Shown here in pieces: positions 60,001 to 61,998 of a stretch of DNA of 64,000 nt (within the stretch, counting starts at the first letter, position 1; each line of letters starts with the position of its first letter). The DNA lies in NCBI RefSeq assembly GCF_018687715.1, contig NC_056755.1:28683001-28747000 (forward strand), written 5' to 3'. The notes beneath the pieces were generated by a model, which was given only the letters and a program-made list of their open reading frames with translations, was not told the origin of the DNA and searched no databases. The stretch comes from Carya illinoinensis (taxonomy: Eukaryota; Streptophyta; Magnoliopsida; Fagales; Juglandaceae). The position numbers and the translations under genes are program-made.

Positions 60001-61203
60001 AATCGTGATAAAAGGCCATCGAAACCCATCCGACCCCAGGGCTTTATACTTGGCCATCCCACGAAGCACCCAAAAAACCTCCTCCAATTCAAAAGGTCTC
60101 TCCAACCACACAAAGCTTACTTAATCAATATTCTCAAAAGGCAAACCATCCAATTTGAGACTCTACAGGGATTTTTCAGTAAGTAAATCTTCATAGTAAG
60201 TGACAATAGCCTAATTTGAACTACTATGTGAAGACTGGAGATGAACTCGCAAACATCTTGCCAAAGGGTGTATCAACCAGCCCAGTTAATTGAGAAGCAC
60301 AACCATGAACCCACAAAGCATAACCATGAACACAACTATATGGCCTATTGCCATGGCTTCACATTAGCCATGCAACCCAGCCTAGTTAATTGAGAAGCAA
60401 GGAACGACCAGAATCCTATTGTAGAACATTAATATTTCTTGTCAATAGCAAATTATATCCTTCCAAGATCCTTGTATTTCTTTTCTTCTGGATATGCAGA
60501 GAAGCCTCCTCAAAAGAGGGTTTTGCAGAATCTTCATTTTAGGAGAAAAGGATCACAACACCAAATACCAAACATATCTTTAATAAGACAATGCACCCAT
60601 CCTCAAAGCCAACTACTGGGGATGGCTGCATTAATATAATACACCAGTTCAATATTTGCTTTATACAAGTAACATGCATATGATATACATCTATCAGCTC
60701 ATAAGGAACTATTAACTAGCCCAGCCTCTCTAACTAATATATTCACTGAACTTTTGTTATTCAACCACGCCTATCTATGAAAGAACCAGCACAAAAACAA
60801 AAAGGAAAGAAAAAGAAAAGAATCCCAACATTAGTGCTTCCTAATATCAAATAAGGTATACTACAAGTAACTAAAACAGACATCATAAAGAACAAAAACT
60901 CAACTCCACTCCACTCCACCAAGCCCTAGTCCCATTATATAGAAGTTGGCTAATAATCCTAATCAAGTGATCTGGGTCAAACACATGCATTGTTTACAAG
61001 TTAAAAATTTGTATTTATCAGTTGGTCCAGGCAGGACTTGAAATGCATCATAGAGAACAAAGGCTAATCAAATTACTATAAAAATACTATAACTAAAGTA
61101 CCTCTGGGGCCATCCAATAAGGTGTTCCAACAACTGAATGTGTATTTACATCAGCCTCTGTCAATTTCGTTGCAACACCAAAATCAGCAAGTTTCACAAG
61201 ACC
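8867..61203 (-). CDS. M3KE1: MAP3K epsilon protein kinase (M3KE1 / MAPKKK7 type), 18 exons visible, 5' end missing
   Basis: I joined 18 exons with GT-AG borders and consistent phase: 61203-61102, 57248-57117, 56773-56702, 56537-56434, 37284-37170, 37051-36689, 35788-35456, 35353-35309, 28750-28571, 28453-28370, 28012-27921, 27825-27742, 26405-25540, 24707-24319, 24225-24091, 13568-13162, 12887-12773 and 9043-8867. They total 3795 nt, 1264 residues plus TAA, without a stop or frameshift. The order is the C-terminal half of a Ser/Thr kinase domain (DFG to subdomain XI), an acidic/Ser-rich linker, then a long armadillo/HEAT-like region ending KALHINTVL. This architecture is specific to plant MAP3K-epsilon, relatives of fission yeast Cdc7 (septation initiation network). 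In Arabidopsis the two genes act redundantly at the plasma membrane and are needed for pollen viability. About 150 N-terminal residues (P-loop, catalytic Lys, HRD) are not in the window. Transposable elements inflate the introns, one to about 19.1 kb. Confidence 0.95.
9290..9515 (-). mobile_element. LINE 3' end, 5'-truncated
   Basis: A poly-T run (9290-9302) followed by TTGGTAAATAAGAATTTTATTG is the reverse complement of the 3' tail shared by the zf-RVT LINEs here. The minus strand then decodes to damaged C-terminal RT residues ([17 protein letters not shown]). It sits in the last intron of the MAP3K gene, in gene orientation. Confidence 0.7.
9516..11236. other. Intron sequence with LTR-like debris
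   Basis: Part of the 3.7-kb last intron (9044-12772). The segment about 9600-9712 (AATAAATGAGGTATTTT ... GGGGTGTTAC) matches the 3' end of the large LTR-like element at 43170-43271, so a related LTR end survives here. A GAGAACTCGACTCACGCG motif near 11043 resembles the same element (42907). No gene found; the open stretch at 10189-10533 has no recognisable domain. Confidence 0.45.
11237..11283 (-). mobile_element. Short LINE 3' tail
   Basis: TTTTTTTTGATAGGTAAATA matches the reverse-complement start of other LINE tails in the window, for example at 46319. About 50 bp are recognisable; no clear target duplication. Confidence 0.4.
11407..11433. repeat. Poly-G tract
   Basis: A run of about 25 G, then GTGGTGGTGGGG. 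On the transcribed strand of the MAP3K gene this becomes poly-C in the pre-mRNA. Exact length is uncertain because homopolymers assemble poorly. Confidence 0.85.
11981..12378. mobile_element. Possible MITE
   Basis: About 400 bp bounded by AGGCTATGATTGGTTGCCC at the left and the imperfect inverse AACTAAACATGGCCT at the right, AT-rich and non-coding. Inside is a 28-bp tandem duplication (AATTATAAAATCAAACCAAA at 12050-12104). Target duplication unclear. Confidence 0.4.
12773..12887 (-). CDS. M3KE1: MAP3K-epsilon exon: armadillo-like helices
   Basis: 115 nt completing Thr, then [18 protein letters not shown] to NLLKLIK. Acceptor TTGCAG, donor GTGAGA. Confidence 0.95.
13162..13568 (-). CDS. M3KE1: MAP3K-epsilon exon: armadillo-like helices
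   Basis: 407 nt, [18 protein letters not shown] through [13 protein letters not shown], ending AC of a split Thr. Acceptor TTCAAG, donor GTACAT. Highly conserved core with [18 protein letters not shown]. Confidence 0.95.
13569..14139. other. Start of the 10.5-kb intron, no element recognised
   Basis: Unique-looking AT-rich intron sequence next to the exon at 13568. The open stretch 13894-14097 shows no domain. Confidence 0.5.
14140..15451 (-). mobile_element. LINE fragment A (RT end plus zf-RVT)
   Basis: Minus-strand reading, 5' to 3', gives RT C-terminal motifs ([24 protein letters not shown]), then the zf-RVT zinc region ([35 protein letters not shown]), then the [12 protein letters not shown] block near the 3' end. 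There are many stops and frameshifts. No poly-T tail is visible at its 3' end. A second LINE (15452-15888) abuts its upstream end. ORF2 proteins of this type nick the target and reverse-transcribe in place. Confidence 0.85.
15452..15888 (-). mobile_element. LINE fragment B (zf-RVT and 3' tail)
   Basis: A poly-T run plus AATAAGTAAAAGG marks the 3' end. The minus frame 15849-15544 (101 codons) reads [19 protein letters not shown] and [15 protein letters not shown], the ORF2 C-terminus of the same LINE group. It is 5'-truncated in the zinc region and stops exactly where the copia LTR begins. Confidence 0.85.
15889..16138 (+). repeat. 5' LTR of copia remnant B
   Basis: About 250 bp, TGACAGCAGG to AATTTGACA, followed by TGGTTTCATAGCC, a decayed initiator-Met-tRNA primer site. 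A 20-bp tandem duplication (CCTTATTTAGCTTTCCTA) lies near 15902-15945. No matching 3' LTR is found. Confidence 0.7.
16139..16545 (+). repeat. Duplicated copia leader flanking a LINE segment
   Basis: The leader 16143-16250 (CATAGCCATAACTTTGAA ... GACTGTCGGCAC) recurs, diverged, at 16442-16540 (GAGCCATAACTTTGAA ... GACTGTTGGCAC). Between the copies, 16277-16438 is a near copy of LINE fragment A at about 15219-15372 (AAAAAATAAGTAGGAAGATT through CCCAAATAGTA). It ends TGATTTATG and then re-enters the leader. Confidence 0.75.
16654..18470 (+). pseudogene. gag-protease of copia remnant B
   Basis: Gag opens [18 protein letters not shown] and [10 protein letters not shown], as in the retrofit-like copia gag family. 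A MITE (16879-17505) interrupts it. After it come [14 protein letters not shown], two CCHC knuckles ([14 protein letters not shown] and [14 protein letters not shown]) and a protease [13 protein letters not shown]. In-frame stops are frequent. Gag and the mature protease would normally form and process the particle; this copy is dead. Confidence 0.8.
16879..17505. mobile_element. hAT-type MITE inside copia gag
   Basis: About 625 bp, non-coding, with inverted ends AGGGGTGTCAAAT / ATTGCCACCCCT and internal repeats of a GGGTCAACCCG type. A perfect 8-bp duplication ATTTGAGG flanks it (16871-16878 and 17506-17513), as for hAT elements. Five bases (ACCTT) separate the left duplication from the AGGGGTG end. 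The gag reading resumes after the right duplication. Confidence 0.82.
18470..18614 (+). repeat. Truncated 5' LTR of copia element C
   Basis: Matches the last 145 or so bases of the 3' LTR (GACAGATTATAG ... CACAAACTTGA). The first 70 or so bases of the LTR are missing, and copia remnant B is joined there instead. Confidence 0.8.
18791..18930 (+). repeat. Tandem duplication in the leader of element C
   Basis: A 61-bp block starting GGCAGCCTCTGTTTGAGGTC and ending GGAGGTGCAGCTT occurs at 18791-18851 and again at 18870-18930 with two or three differences, a 79-bp period. Confidence 0.9.
18916..19900 (+). pseudogene. gag of copia element C
   Basis: Fragments of gag: [51 protein letters not shown], and two decayed CCHC knuckles near 19640-19735, the first interrupted by a stop. 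Several frames are needed, so no gag protein can be made. Confidence 0.8.
19930..22951 (+). pseudogene. pol of copia element C
   Basis: Order as in copia: decayed protease, pre-integrase ([10 protein letters not shown]), integrase with HSDVWGSSP, a damaged IDSSGEY and the [10 protein letters not shown] block, RT with [11 protein letters not shown], then RNase H with TYSDAD and [14 protein letters not shown]. At least a dozen stops or frame changes separate the pieces. Confidence 0.85.
23000..23217 (+). repeat. 3' LTR of copia element C
   Basis: 218 bp from TGTCAATGGACAG to CAAACTTGATA, preceded by TTTGAGGGGAGC. The 5' copy ends TTGACA, so the canonical CA end is mutated here. Confidence 0.8.
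23218..23630 (+). mobile_element. Another copia scrap (RNase H end and LTR-like sequence)
   Basis: 23330-23440 decodes in pieces to a copia RNase H block (AYAVGVGNSF-type, then SSPGNSNM). It is followed by LTR-like sequence with TATAAATAAGAG at about 23509. It is not part of element C. Borders unknown. Confidence 0.45.
23631..24090. other. Intron end, no element recognised
   Basis: AT-rich intron sequence adjoining the exon at 24091; nothing recognisable. Confidence 0.5.
24091..24225 (-). CDS. M3KE1: MAP3K-epsilon exon: armadillo-like helices
   Basis: 45 codons, [18 protein letters not shown] to QIYHE, acceptor CCATAG, donor GTAGGC. The next exon is 10.5 kb away across a copia-rich intron. 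Confidence 0.95.
24319..24707 (-). CDS. M3KE1: MAP3K-epsilon exon: conserved SATSSGLL and armadillo region
   Basis: 389 nt. It starts by completing Asp, then [10 protein letters not shown]. It includes the family-specific [19 protein letters not shown] and the helical [19 protein letters not shown] through RVEPPILLK. Acceptor TTCACAG, donor GTAAAA. Confidence 0.95.
24708..25539. other. MAP3K intron (832 bp)
   Basis: No element recognised. It includes a poly-G tract near 24877-24889 and A-rich stretches. Confidence 0.6.
25540..26405 (-). CDS. M3KE1: MAP3K-epsilon large exon: helices and disordered middle
   Basis: 866 nt, 288 complete codons with one base of a split codon at each end. It starts [17 protein letters not shown] and keeps [21 protein letters not shown] long polar Ser/Gln/Asp-rich segment follows (about residues 75-210 of the exon), then [20 protein letters not shown] and LDFLMAEFA. 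Acceptor ATCCAG, donor GTAATC. The polar middle is expected to be disordered and to vary between species. Confidence 0.95.
26406..27189. other. MAP3K intron, left part
   Basis: Part of the 1336-bp intron between exons 26405 and 27742. AT-rich; nothing recognised. Confidence 0.5.
27190..27622 (+). mobile_element. LINE 3' end of the RNase H type
   Basis: Plus-strand pieces decode to [19 protein letters not shown], the end of the RNase H domain (HVxRxxNxxAHxLA) of plant LINE ORF2. Then come a short 3' UTR and an A-rich tail with GAAAA repeats (27591-27620). It is heavily 5'-truncated and decayed, and opposite to the MAP3K gene. Confidence 0.6.
27742..27825 (-). CDS. M3KE1: MAP3K-epsilon exon: armadillo-like helices
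   Basis: 84 nt, [19 protein letters not shown] to DYAKY plus AG of a split Arg. Acceptor CTGCAG, donor GTTTGT. Confidence 0.94.
27921..28012 (-). CDS. M3KE1: MAP3K-epsilon exon: armadillo-like helices
   Basis: 92 nt, [18 protein letters not shown] to LQQLCRS, ending with two bases (AG) of a Ser codon. Acceptor TTATAG, donor GTGCAG. The intron to the next exon is only 95 bp. Confidence 0.94.
28211..28263 (-). mobile_element. Ultra-short LINE insertion (19 bp) with 17-bp target duplication
   Basis: GGAAACTTATTAGAGAA occurs at 28211-28227 and again, perfectly, at 28247-28263. Between them are 19 bases, TTTTGTTTTTTGATAGGTA, the reverse complement of the terminal bases plus tail of the LINEs here. 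It lies in a 357-bp MAP3K intron. Confidence 0.75.
28370..28453 (-). CDS. M3KE1: MAP3K-epsilon exon: armadillo-like helices
   Basis: 28 codons, [16 protein letters not shown] to ACLIGL, acceptor TTGCAG, donor GTAAGT. Confidence 0.94.
28571..28750 (-). CDS. M3KE1: MAP3K-epsilon exon: armadillo-like helices
   Basis: 60 codons, [11 protein letters not shown] to LLEVPKTR, acceptor TGCTAG, donor GTATGT (an earlier GT four bases inside gives the wrong phase). Contains [16 protein letters not shown], typical of the helical repeats. Confidence 0.94.
28751..30456. other. Large MAP3K intron, first part
   Basis: Left part of the 6.6-kb intron (28751-35308). Mostly unassigned AT-rich sequence. Around 30180-30300 there is a GGGTTCAAATC motif that could be an old SINE box B, with a weakly similar stretch at about 33720-33850. 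Not strong enough to call. Confidence 0.4.
29543..29593 (-). mobile_element. Ultra-short LINE insertion (15 bp) with 18-bp target duplication
   Basis: AGTATGACAAAATAGGAT is repeated exactly at 29543-29560 and 29576-29593, around TTTTTTTTTATAAGT. The insert equals the LINE tail end (T run plus ATAAGT). A third partial copy of the target sequence (ATGACAAAATAGGAT) lies at about 29616-29630. Confidence 0.65.
30457..33011 (-). mobile_element. LINE with RT and zf-RVT (antisense on plus strand)
   Basis: A poly-T run (30457-30468) and GGATAAGATGAAAATTTTATCG mark the 3' end. Reading the minus strand from about 33010 downward gives the spacer before RT ([16 protein letters not shown]), RT ([57 protein letters not shown]), then the [11 protein letters not shown] zf-RVT region and [14 protein letters not shown] near the end. 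The catalytic FADD block is not clearly readable. Many stops. It is 5'-truncated before RT, in gene orientation. Confidence 0.88.
33012..33590 (+). mobile_element. LINE 3' fragment, head-to-head with the previous LINE
   Basis: Plus strand: [36 protein letters not shown] and [10 protein letters not shown] are the zf-RVT region and ORF2 C-terminus, followed by a 3' UTR ending near TGAATAAAACTT. It starts inside the zinc region exactly where the opposite LINE stops. Confidence 0.8.
33591..35308. other. Large MAP3K intron, last part
   Basis: AT-rich, no element recognised. A minus-strand open stretch (34194-33856, 112 codons) is the longest, but it matches no family I know. Confidence 0.45.
35309..35353 (-). 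CDS. M3KE1: MAP3K-epsilon micro-exon (45 nt)
   Basis: 15 codons, [15 protein letters not shown], acceptor TGTCAG, donor GTACTT. It is easily missed by gene finders, but is needed to join DMDGL to AVEFSRL. The next exon lies 6.6 kb away. Confidence 0.93.
35456..35788 (-). CDS. M3KE1: MAP3K-epsilon exon: conserved linker motif
   Basis: 111 codons from [18 protein letters not shown] to [10 protein letters not shown], acceptor TTGAAG (weak pyrimidine tract), donor GTATGT. The block [14 protein letters not shown] is a hallmark of the plant MAP3K-epsilon linker, and [13 protein letters not shown] opens the armadillo region. Confidence 0.92.
35789..36688. other. MAP3K intron (900 bp)
   Basis: AT-rich sequence without a recognisable element. 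Confidence 0.55.
36689..37051 (-). CDS. M3KE1: MAP3K-epsilon exon: linker
   Basis: 121 codons, [11 protein letters not shown] to SSLQK, acceptor TTCCAG, donor GTGAAG. Low-complexity acidic, Ser and Gly-rich sequence with a short basic patch ([14 protein letters not shown]). No domain; probably a flexible regulatory linker. Confidence 0.9.
37170..37284 (-). CDS. M3KE1: MAP3K-epsilon exon: start of linker
   Basis: 115 nt. The acceptor CCCCAG gives a single A that completes the split Arg, followed by [17 protein letters not shown] second AG ten bases inside (ACAG) looks plausible but breaks the phase, so I chose the outer one. Donor GTAAGA. The encoded stretch is acidic and Ser-rich. Confidence 0.88.
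37285..37869. other. Start of the 19-kb MAP3K intron
   Basis: Non-coding. It contains a poly-C tract of about 17 bases (37457-37473), which is poly-G in the MAP3K pre-mRNA, followed by a CT-rich stretch. Confidence 0.5.
37870..38535 (-). mobile_element. LINE fragment split by a SINE
   Basis: Minus strand: [20 protein letters not shown] C-terminal block near 37920, then zf-RVT pieces ([17 protein letters not shown] and [18 protein letters not shown]), continuing on the far side of the SINE at 38209-38461 (WKS-like block near 38480). Heavily decayed. Confidence 0.6.
38209..38461 (+). mobile_element. tRNA-derived SINE, copy 1
   Basis: A pol III box A-like TGGCCCAAGTGG (about 38222-38233) and box B-like GGTTCAATACC (about 38276-38286) are followed by a body ending GGTTCCCCGACATTT and an A-rich tail (38445-38461). 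An imperfect 12-bp duplication AATGTCACCTTA / AATGCCGCCTTA (38197-38208, 38462-38473) flanks it. Same family as 51335-51591. Mobilised by LINE machinery in trans. Confidence 0.85.
38588..38613. repeat. (TTA)n microsatellite
   Basis: About eight TTA/ATT units within an AT-rich stretch. Confidence 0.85.
39068..39085. repeat. (CT)9 microsatellite
   Basis: Uninterrupted CT units read directly, inside the probable LTR. Confidence 0.9.
40239..42096 (+). mobile_element. LINE of the RNase H type, 5'-truncated, well preserved
   Basis: One frame runs from 40332 to 42011 with only two stops (TAA at 40869-40871 and TAG at 41253-41255). It contains the RT C-terminal part ([18 protein letters not shown]), zf-RVT ([36 protein letters not shown]) and RNase H ([37 protein letters not shown]). 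An A9 tail follows. Imperfect duplications AAAATAGCCAAATCA and AAAATAGCCAGATCA flank it (40224-40238, 42094-42108). It inserted into the probable LTR, opposite to the MAP3K gene. Confidence 0.9.
40332..42011 (+). pseudogene. LINE ORF2 C-terminal part with RNase H
   Basis: 560 codons in a single frame, interrupted by two nonsense codons (TAA 40869-40871, TAG 41253-41255). RNase H acid residues are visible at NFDAG, the E of AKSYAL-type helices, and EGDAK. It supplies the reverse transcriptase tail, the zinc region and RNase H of a plant LINE. The lack of frameshifts suggests a fairly recent copy. Confidence 0.85.
42103..42290. repeat. CATG-rich degenerate repeats
   Basis: Several diverged units of about 60-70 bp rich in GATCATGCATGCCATG and TTCATGTAGT lie directly upstream of the hairpin array. 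Confidence 0.6.
42332..42648. repeat. 47-bp tandem array of hairpin units
   Basis: Units begin CAAGTTAAGTGAAACACGG at 42332, 42379, 42426, 42473, 42520, 42567 and 42610. The first five periods are exactly 47 bp, the sixth is 43, and the seventh is partial and diverged. Units 1 and 2 have perfect 10-bp inverted arms, GTGAAACACG and CGTGTTTCAC, around an 8-nt loop. Unit 3 has GTA/TAC in place of GTG/CAC, a paired change. It sits within the probable large LTR. Confidence 0.92.
42812..42885 (-). mobile_element. Ultra-short LINE insertion (34 bp) with 20-bp target duplication
   Basis: GCTAAGCTCAATAATATTTT (42812-42831) and GCTAAGCTAAATAATATTTT (42866-42885) differ at one base. They flank an insert opening TTTTGATAAGTAAAAAGTTG, the LINE tail signature, with about 15 further bases. 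Confidence 0.7.
43272..43406 (+). repeat. Probable 5' LTR remnant of copia element F
   Basis: Sequence directly before a perfect primer site, with ATTCTCTCTATG typical of LTR ends. Its left border against the large LTR is uncertain and no 3' LTR is present. Confidence 0.45.
43407..43418 (+). other. Primer binding site of copia element F
   Basis: TGGTATCAGAGC, an exact match to the plant initiator Met-tRNA primer site. Confidence 0.8.
43501..43682 (-). repeat. 3' LTR of copia element E
   Basis: 182 bp; on the minus strand it starts TGTCAACGAGG and ends CTTTGACA. The adjacent polypurine tract is visible on the plus strand as CCCCCCTCAAATT. Confidence 0.93.
43690..48356 (-). pseudogene. pol of copia element E (interrupted)
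   Basis: Minus strand, 5' to 3': pre-integrase (WHRRLGHPN) until about 48040, then the LINE. It resumes at about 46318 with the integrase core ([28 protein letters not shown]) and a frameshift near 45760. RT (45605-44091) has [18 protein letters not shown] and YVDD ([11 protein letters not shown]). A second shift near 44370 leads to RNase H (44352-43690) with YSDADWAG and ADIFTKTL. Catalytic motifs are intact, but the polyprotein is broken at least three times. Confidence 0.9.
46319..48038 (-). mobile_element. LINE inserted in copia element E
   Basis: Poly-T with GATAAATAAACAAATTG at 46319 marks the 3' end. Minus-strand reading starts with the RT active site [16 protein letters not shown] (FADD). 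It continues through [31 protein letters not shown] and FQRDFLWGG, then [15 protein letters not shown] and [10 protein letters not shown] (zf-RVT), and [15 protein letters not shown]. Only a few stops interrupt this, so it is a relatively young, 5'-truncated copy. Copia sequence on the two sides lacks about 15-20 bases and shows no clear target duplication. Confidence 0.9.
48375..49593 (-). pseudogene. gag-protease of copia element E
   Basis: Gag opens at the ATG near 49440 ([18 protein letters not shown]). An extra A in an A7 run near 49175 shifts the frame, and reading resumes at [14 protein letters not shown]. Two CCHC knuckles follow ([28 protein letters not shown]), then an intact protease motif ([12 protein letters not shown]). 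A TAG at 48375-48377 ends the frame where relatives have Gln. Compared with element A, the protease Gly is retained here. Confidence 0.85.
50187..50198 (-). other. Primer binding site of copia element E
   Basis: On the minus strand TGGTATTAGAGC directly follows the LTR; one difference from the canonical TGGTATCAGAGC. Confidence 0.85.
50199..50380 (-). repeat. 5' LTR of copia element E
   Basis: 182 bp, same ends as the 3' copy. Differences are in CGGTGCCTAACATT versus CGGTACCTCACATT and TTAATACGG versus TTAAAACGG, about 1.6 percent. Confidence 0.93.
51067..51285. mobile_element. MITE, copy 1 (GGCC-type)
   Basis: Starts GGCCAGTTTGG and ends CCAAATGCAGCC. The interior is AT-rich with AATAATAATAATATT. 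Its reverse complement aligns along most of its length with 55327-55522, so the two are one family in opposite orientation. No coding. Target duplication unclear. Confidence 0.75.
51335..51591 (-). mobile_element. tRNA-derived SINE, copy 2
   Basis: Reverse complement of the 38209-38461 SINE. A poly-T (51336-51347) is followed by AATGTCGGGGAACCTCTCCA and ends with CCACTTGGGCCAAGG (box A reversed). The duplication TGCCTGTTACT (51324-51334) and TGCCTATTACT (51592-51602) flanks it with one mismatch. It inserted in the leader/gag start of copia element F. Confidence 0.85.
51592..53345 (+). pseudogene. gag, protease and integrase debris of copia element F
   Basis: Gag pieces ([12 protein letters not shown]) are followed by a decayed protease ([15 protein letters not shown] near 52240 and a Leu/Ser-rich stretch 52269-52514). 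Next come pre-integrase (WHCHLGHPS near 52600), [10 protein letters not shown] and integrase (FDIWGP near 52776, [13 protein letters not shown] near 53040). Stops and shifts occur throughout. The element is much older than element E, which sits inside its leader. Confidence 0.75.
53346..54160 (-). mobile_element. LINE-like debris
   Basis: The minus strand at 53400-53450 decodes to [16 protein letters not shown], the conserved RT block (xTYLGLPLG). The open stretch 54152-53799 (117 codons, with [17 protein letters not shown]) and its continuation to 53563 may be ORF1-like LINE sequence, but I cannot place it with certainty. Confidence 0.45.
54440..55275 (-). mobile_element. LINE zf-RVT fragment, itself hit by a shorter LINE
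   Basis: Minus strand pieces: [19 protein letters not shown] near 55180, [10 protein letters not shown], then after the 70-bp insert [16 protein letters not shown] and [12 protein letters not shown], then [13 protein letters not shown] near 54590. Numerous stops. No poly-T tail at the 54440 end. Confidence 0.75.
55010..55079 (-). mobile_element. Short LINE insertion (70 bp) inside a LINE
   Basis: A poly-T run then AATAGGTAAATGATTATTAA to CCCAAGTACACAGGGAG is a LINE 3' end. It is flanked by CCCTTTCTTGGTTTG (54995-55009) and CCCCTTCTTGGATTG (55080-55094), an imperfect 15-bp duplication. Confidence 0.8.
55327..55522. mobile_element. MITE, copy 2
   Basis: Starts GGTGCCGTTTGTATAGAGAG; the reverse complement of its end is GGCTCCATTTGCATAGTGAA, an imperfect inverted pair. 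The interior aligns with the reverse complement of the MITE at 51067-51285 (GAGTTGAGATGAAAGTTGAA and TAAATAAAATATTG segments). Confidence 0.75.
55528..56433. other. End of the 19-kb MAP3K intron
   Basis: AT-rich, apparently unique intron sequence; no element recognised. Confidence 0.5.
56434..56537 (-). CDS. M3KE1: MAP3K-epsilon exon: end of kinase domain
   Basis: 104 nt with the invariant Arg of subdomain XI ([17 protein letters not shown]). It ends with two bases of an Arg codon completed 19.1 kb away. Acceptor TTTCAG, donor GTAGGT. Confidence 0.94.
56702..56773 (-). CDS. M3KE1: MAP3K-epsilon exon: kinase subdomain X-XI
   Basis: 24 codons, [18 protein letters not shown] to CFKK, acceptor TTTTAG, donor GTGAGG. 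Short, but both splice borders and the reading frame fit. Confidence 0.94.
57117..57248 (-). CDS. M3KE1: MAP3K-epsilon exon: kinase subdomains IX-X
   Basis: 44 codons from [11 protein letters not shown] to ALFRIVQ, acceptor TTTCAG, donor GTGTGC. It includes the invariant Asp of subdomain IX ([14 protein letters not shown]). It joins in phase to the APE-containing exon. Confidence 0.95.
57249..57754. other. MAP3K intron, first part
   Basis: Part of the 3.9-kb intron 57249-61101. AT-rich, nothing recognised before the LINE tail. Confidence 0.5.
57755..60200 (-). mobile_element. LINE with RT and zf-RVT
   Basis: A long poly-T (about 57757-57774) and TATAGGTAAAAGTAAGATTT mark the 3' end. Minus reading from about 60190: [10 protein letters not shown], then RT ([53 protein letters not shown]). 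The active site is FADYILLF (the FADD motif has lost its second Asp). Then [17 protein letters not shown], zf-RVT ([19 protein letters not shown]) and [12 protein letters not shown]. Several shifts and stops. In gene orientation. Confidence 0.88.
60201..61101. other. MAP3K intron, last part
   Basis: No gene. An imperfect direct repeat of about 26 bp (AGTTAATTGAGAAGCA core) occurs at 60274-60299 and 60373-60399 around a CATG-containing spacer. It may bracket a small insertion. Confidence 0.45.
61102..61203 (-). CDS. M3KE1: MAP3K-epsilon exon: DFG and activation segment
   Basis: 34 codons, phase 0 at both ends, acceptor TTTCAG, donor GTACTT. It encodes the Mg-binding DFG ([10 protein letters not shown]) and the activation segment through GTPYWMAPE, so the kinase should be catalytically competent from this point on. 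It is the most upstream exon I can find. Confidence 0.95.
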
Positions 61204-61475
61204 CTGAAAGCATAGATTAAATCAAGCCCGTAATTAACAAAAAATACAGAACTTCACAGACAATGCTAACTGATTGATATAGAACAATAAACCCAGAGAC
61301 GAGAAAACAAAGTTGTAAAAGCAGATGAAGCTTGTATGTCAGGATGACACTGCAAAAATAACTATAGCCATGCAAACACATGCAAGGTATGAGACTGAAG
61401 CACCACAGCAAATTTGAAGCGATATGAGATCAATTCGATGATTAAAAACATATAAATTAAGCTGGCTGATCATGA
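61204..61475. other. Upstream intron of the first visible MAP3K exon
   Basis: AT-rich with nothing that encodes the HRD loop or earlier kinase subdomains. Confidence 0.6.
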
Positions 61476-61998
61476 GAATTTGTTAATGAAGTGGTAAGAC
61501 GGTCAAAGACAAAGCACCTGGTCCAAACGGTTTCTCTATGGGATTCTGCCAAACAAAAAAAGGGTGAGACTGTGGATCTCTTACTGCACTGTGAGGTCAC
61601 TAGATCACTATGGGATGATGTCTTTAGAAGATTGGAGCTAGCCTGAGTTATGCCTGCTATGGTGATTGAGCTCTTGGGCCATAGGAAGAATTTGGACTGA
61701 GTTCCACATATCACAGCTATGTGGAAAATAGTTCCTCTATGTATTCTTTGGTGCCTATTTTAGGAACAAAATGATTGGACTTTTGAAGATAAGGAGAGAA
61801 CATTGGAGGAGATTAGATTGTTCTTTGTTAAAACTCTGTTCCTATGGGTGAGTGTTGTAGATTGTAAGGCCTAGATTTTCATGATTTTCTTGTTTCTATC
61901 TCTTCCTCTCAACTAGGTGTAAACTCTTGTACACCCCATGTACTTGAGCTTTGACTATTCTTATAAATATAATCTTTTACTTATCAAAACAATTTGTT
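61476..61998 (+). mobile_element. LINE with a large internal deletion
   Basis: Plus strand: VKDKAPGPNGFSMGF (start of RT) is joined after a few codons to [20 protein letters not shown] (zf-RVT), followed by the C-terminal block and a 3' UTR ending ATCTTTTACTTATCAAAA. About 2 kb of RT is missing. A direct repeat AATTTGTTAAT flanks it at about 61477 and 61992. Confidence 0.75.

Noticed and set aside
60215..60275. Copia RNase H terminus on the plus strand (DELANIL-like)
   Set aside because: Too short, with stops on both sides and no LTR or other domain nearby.
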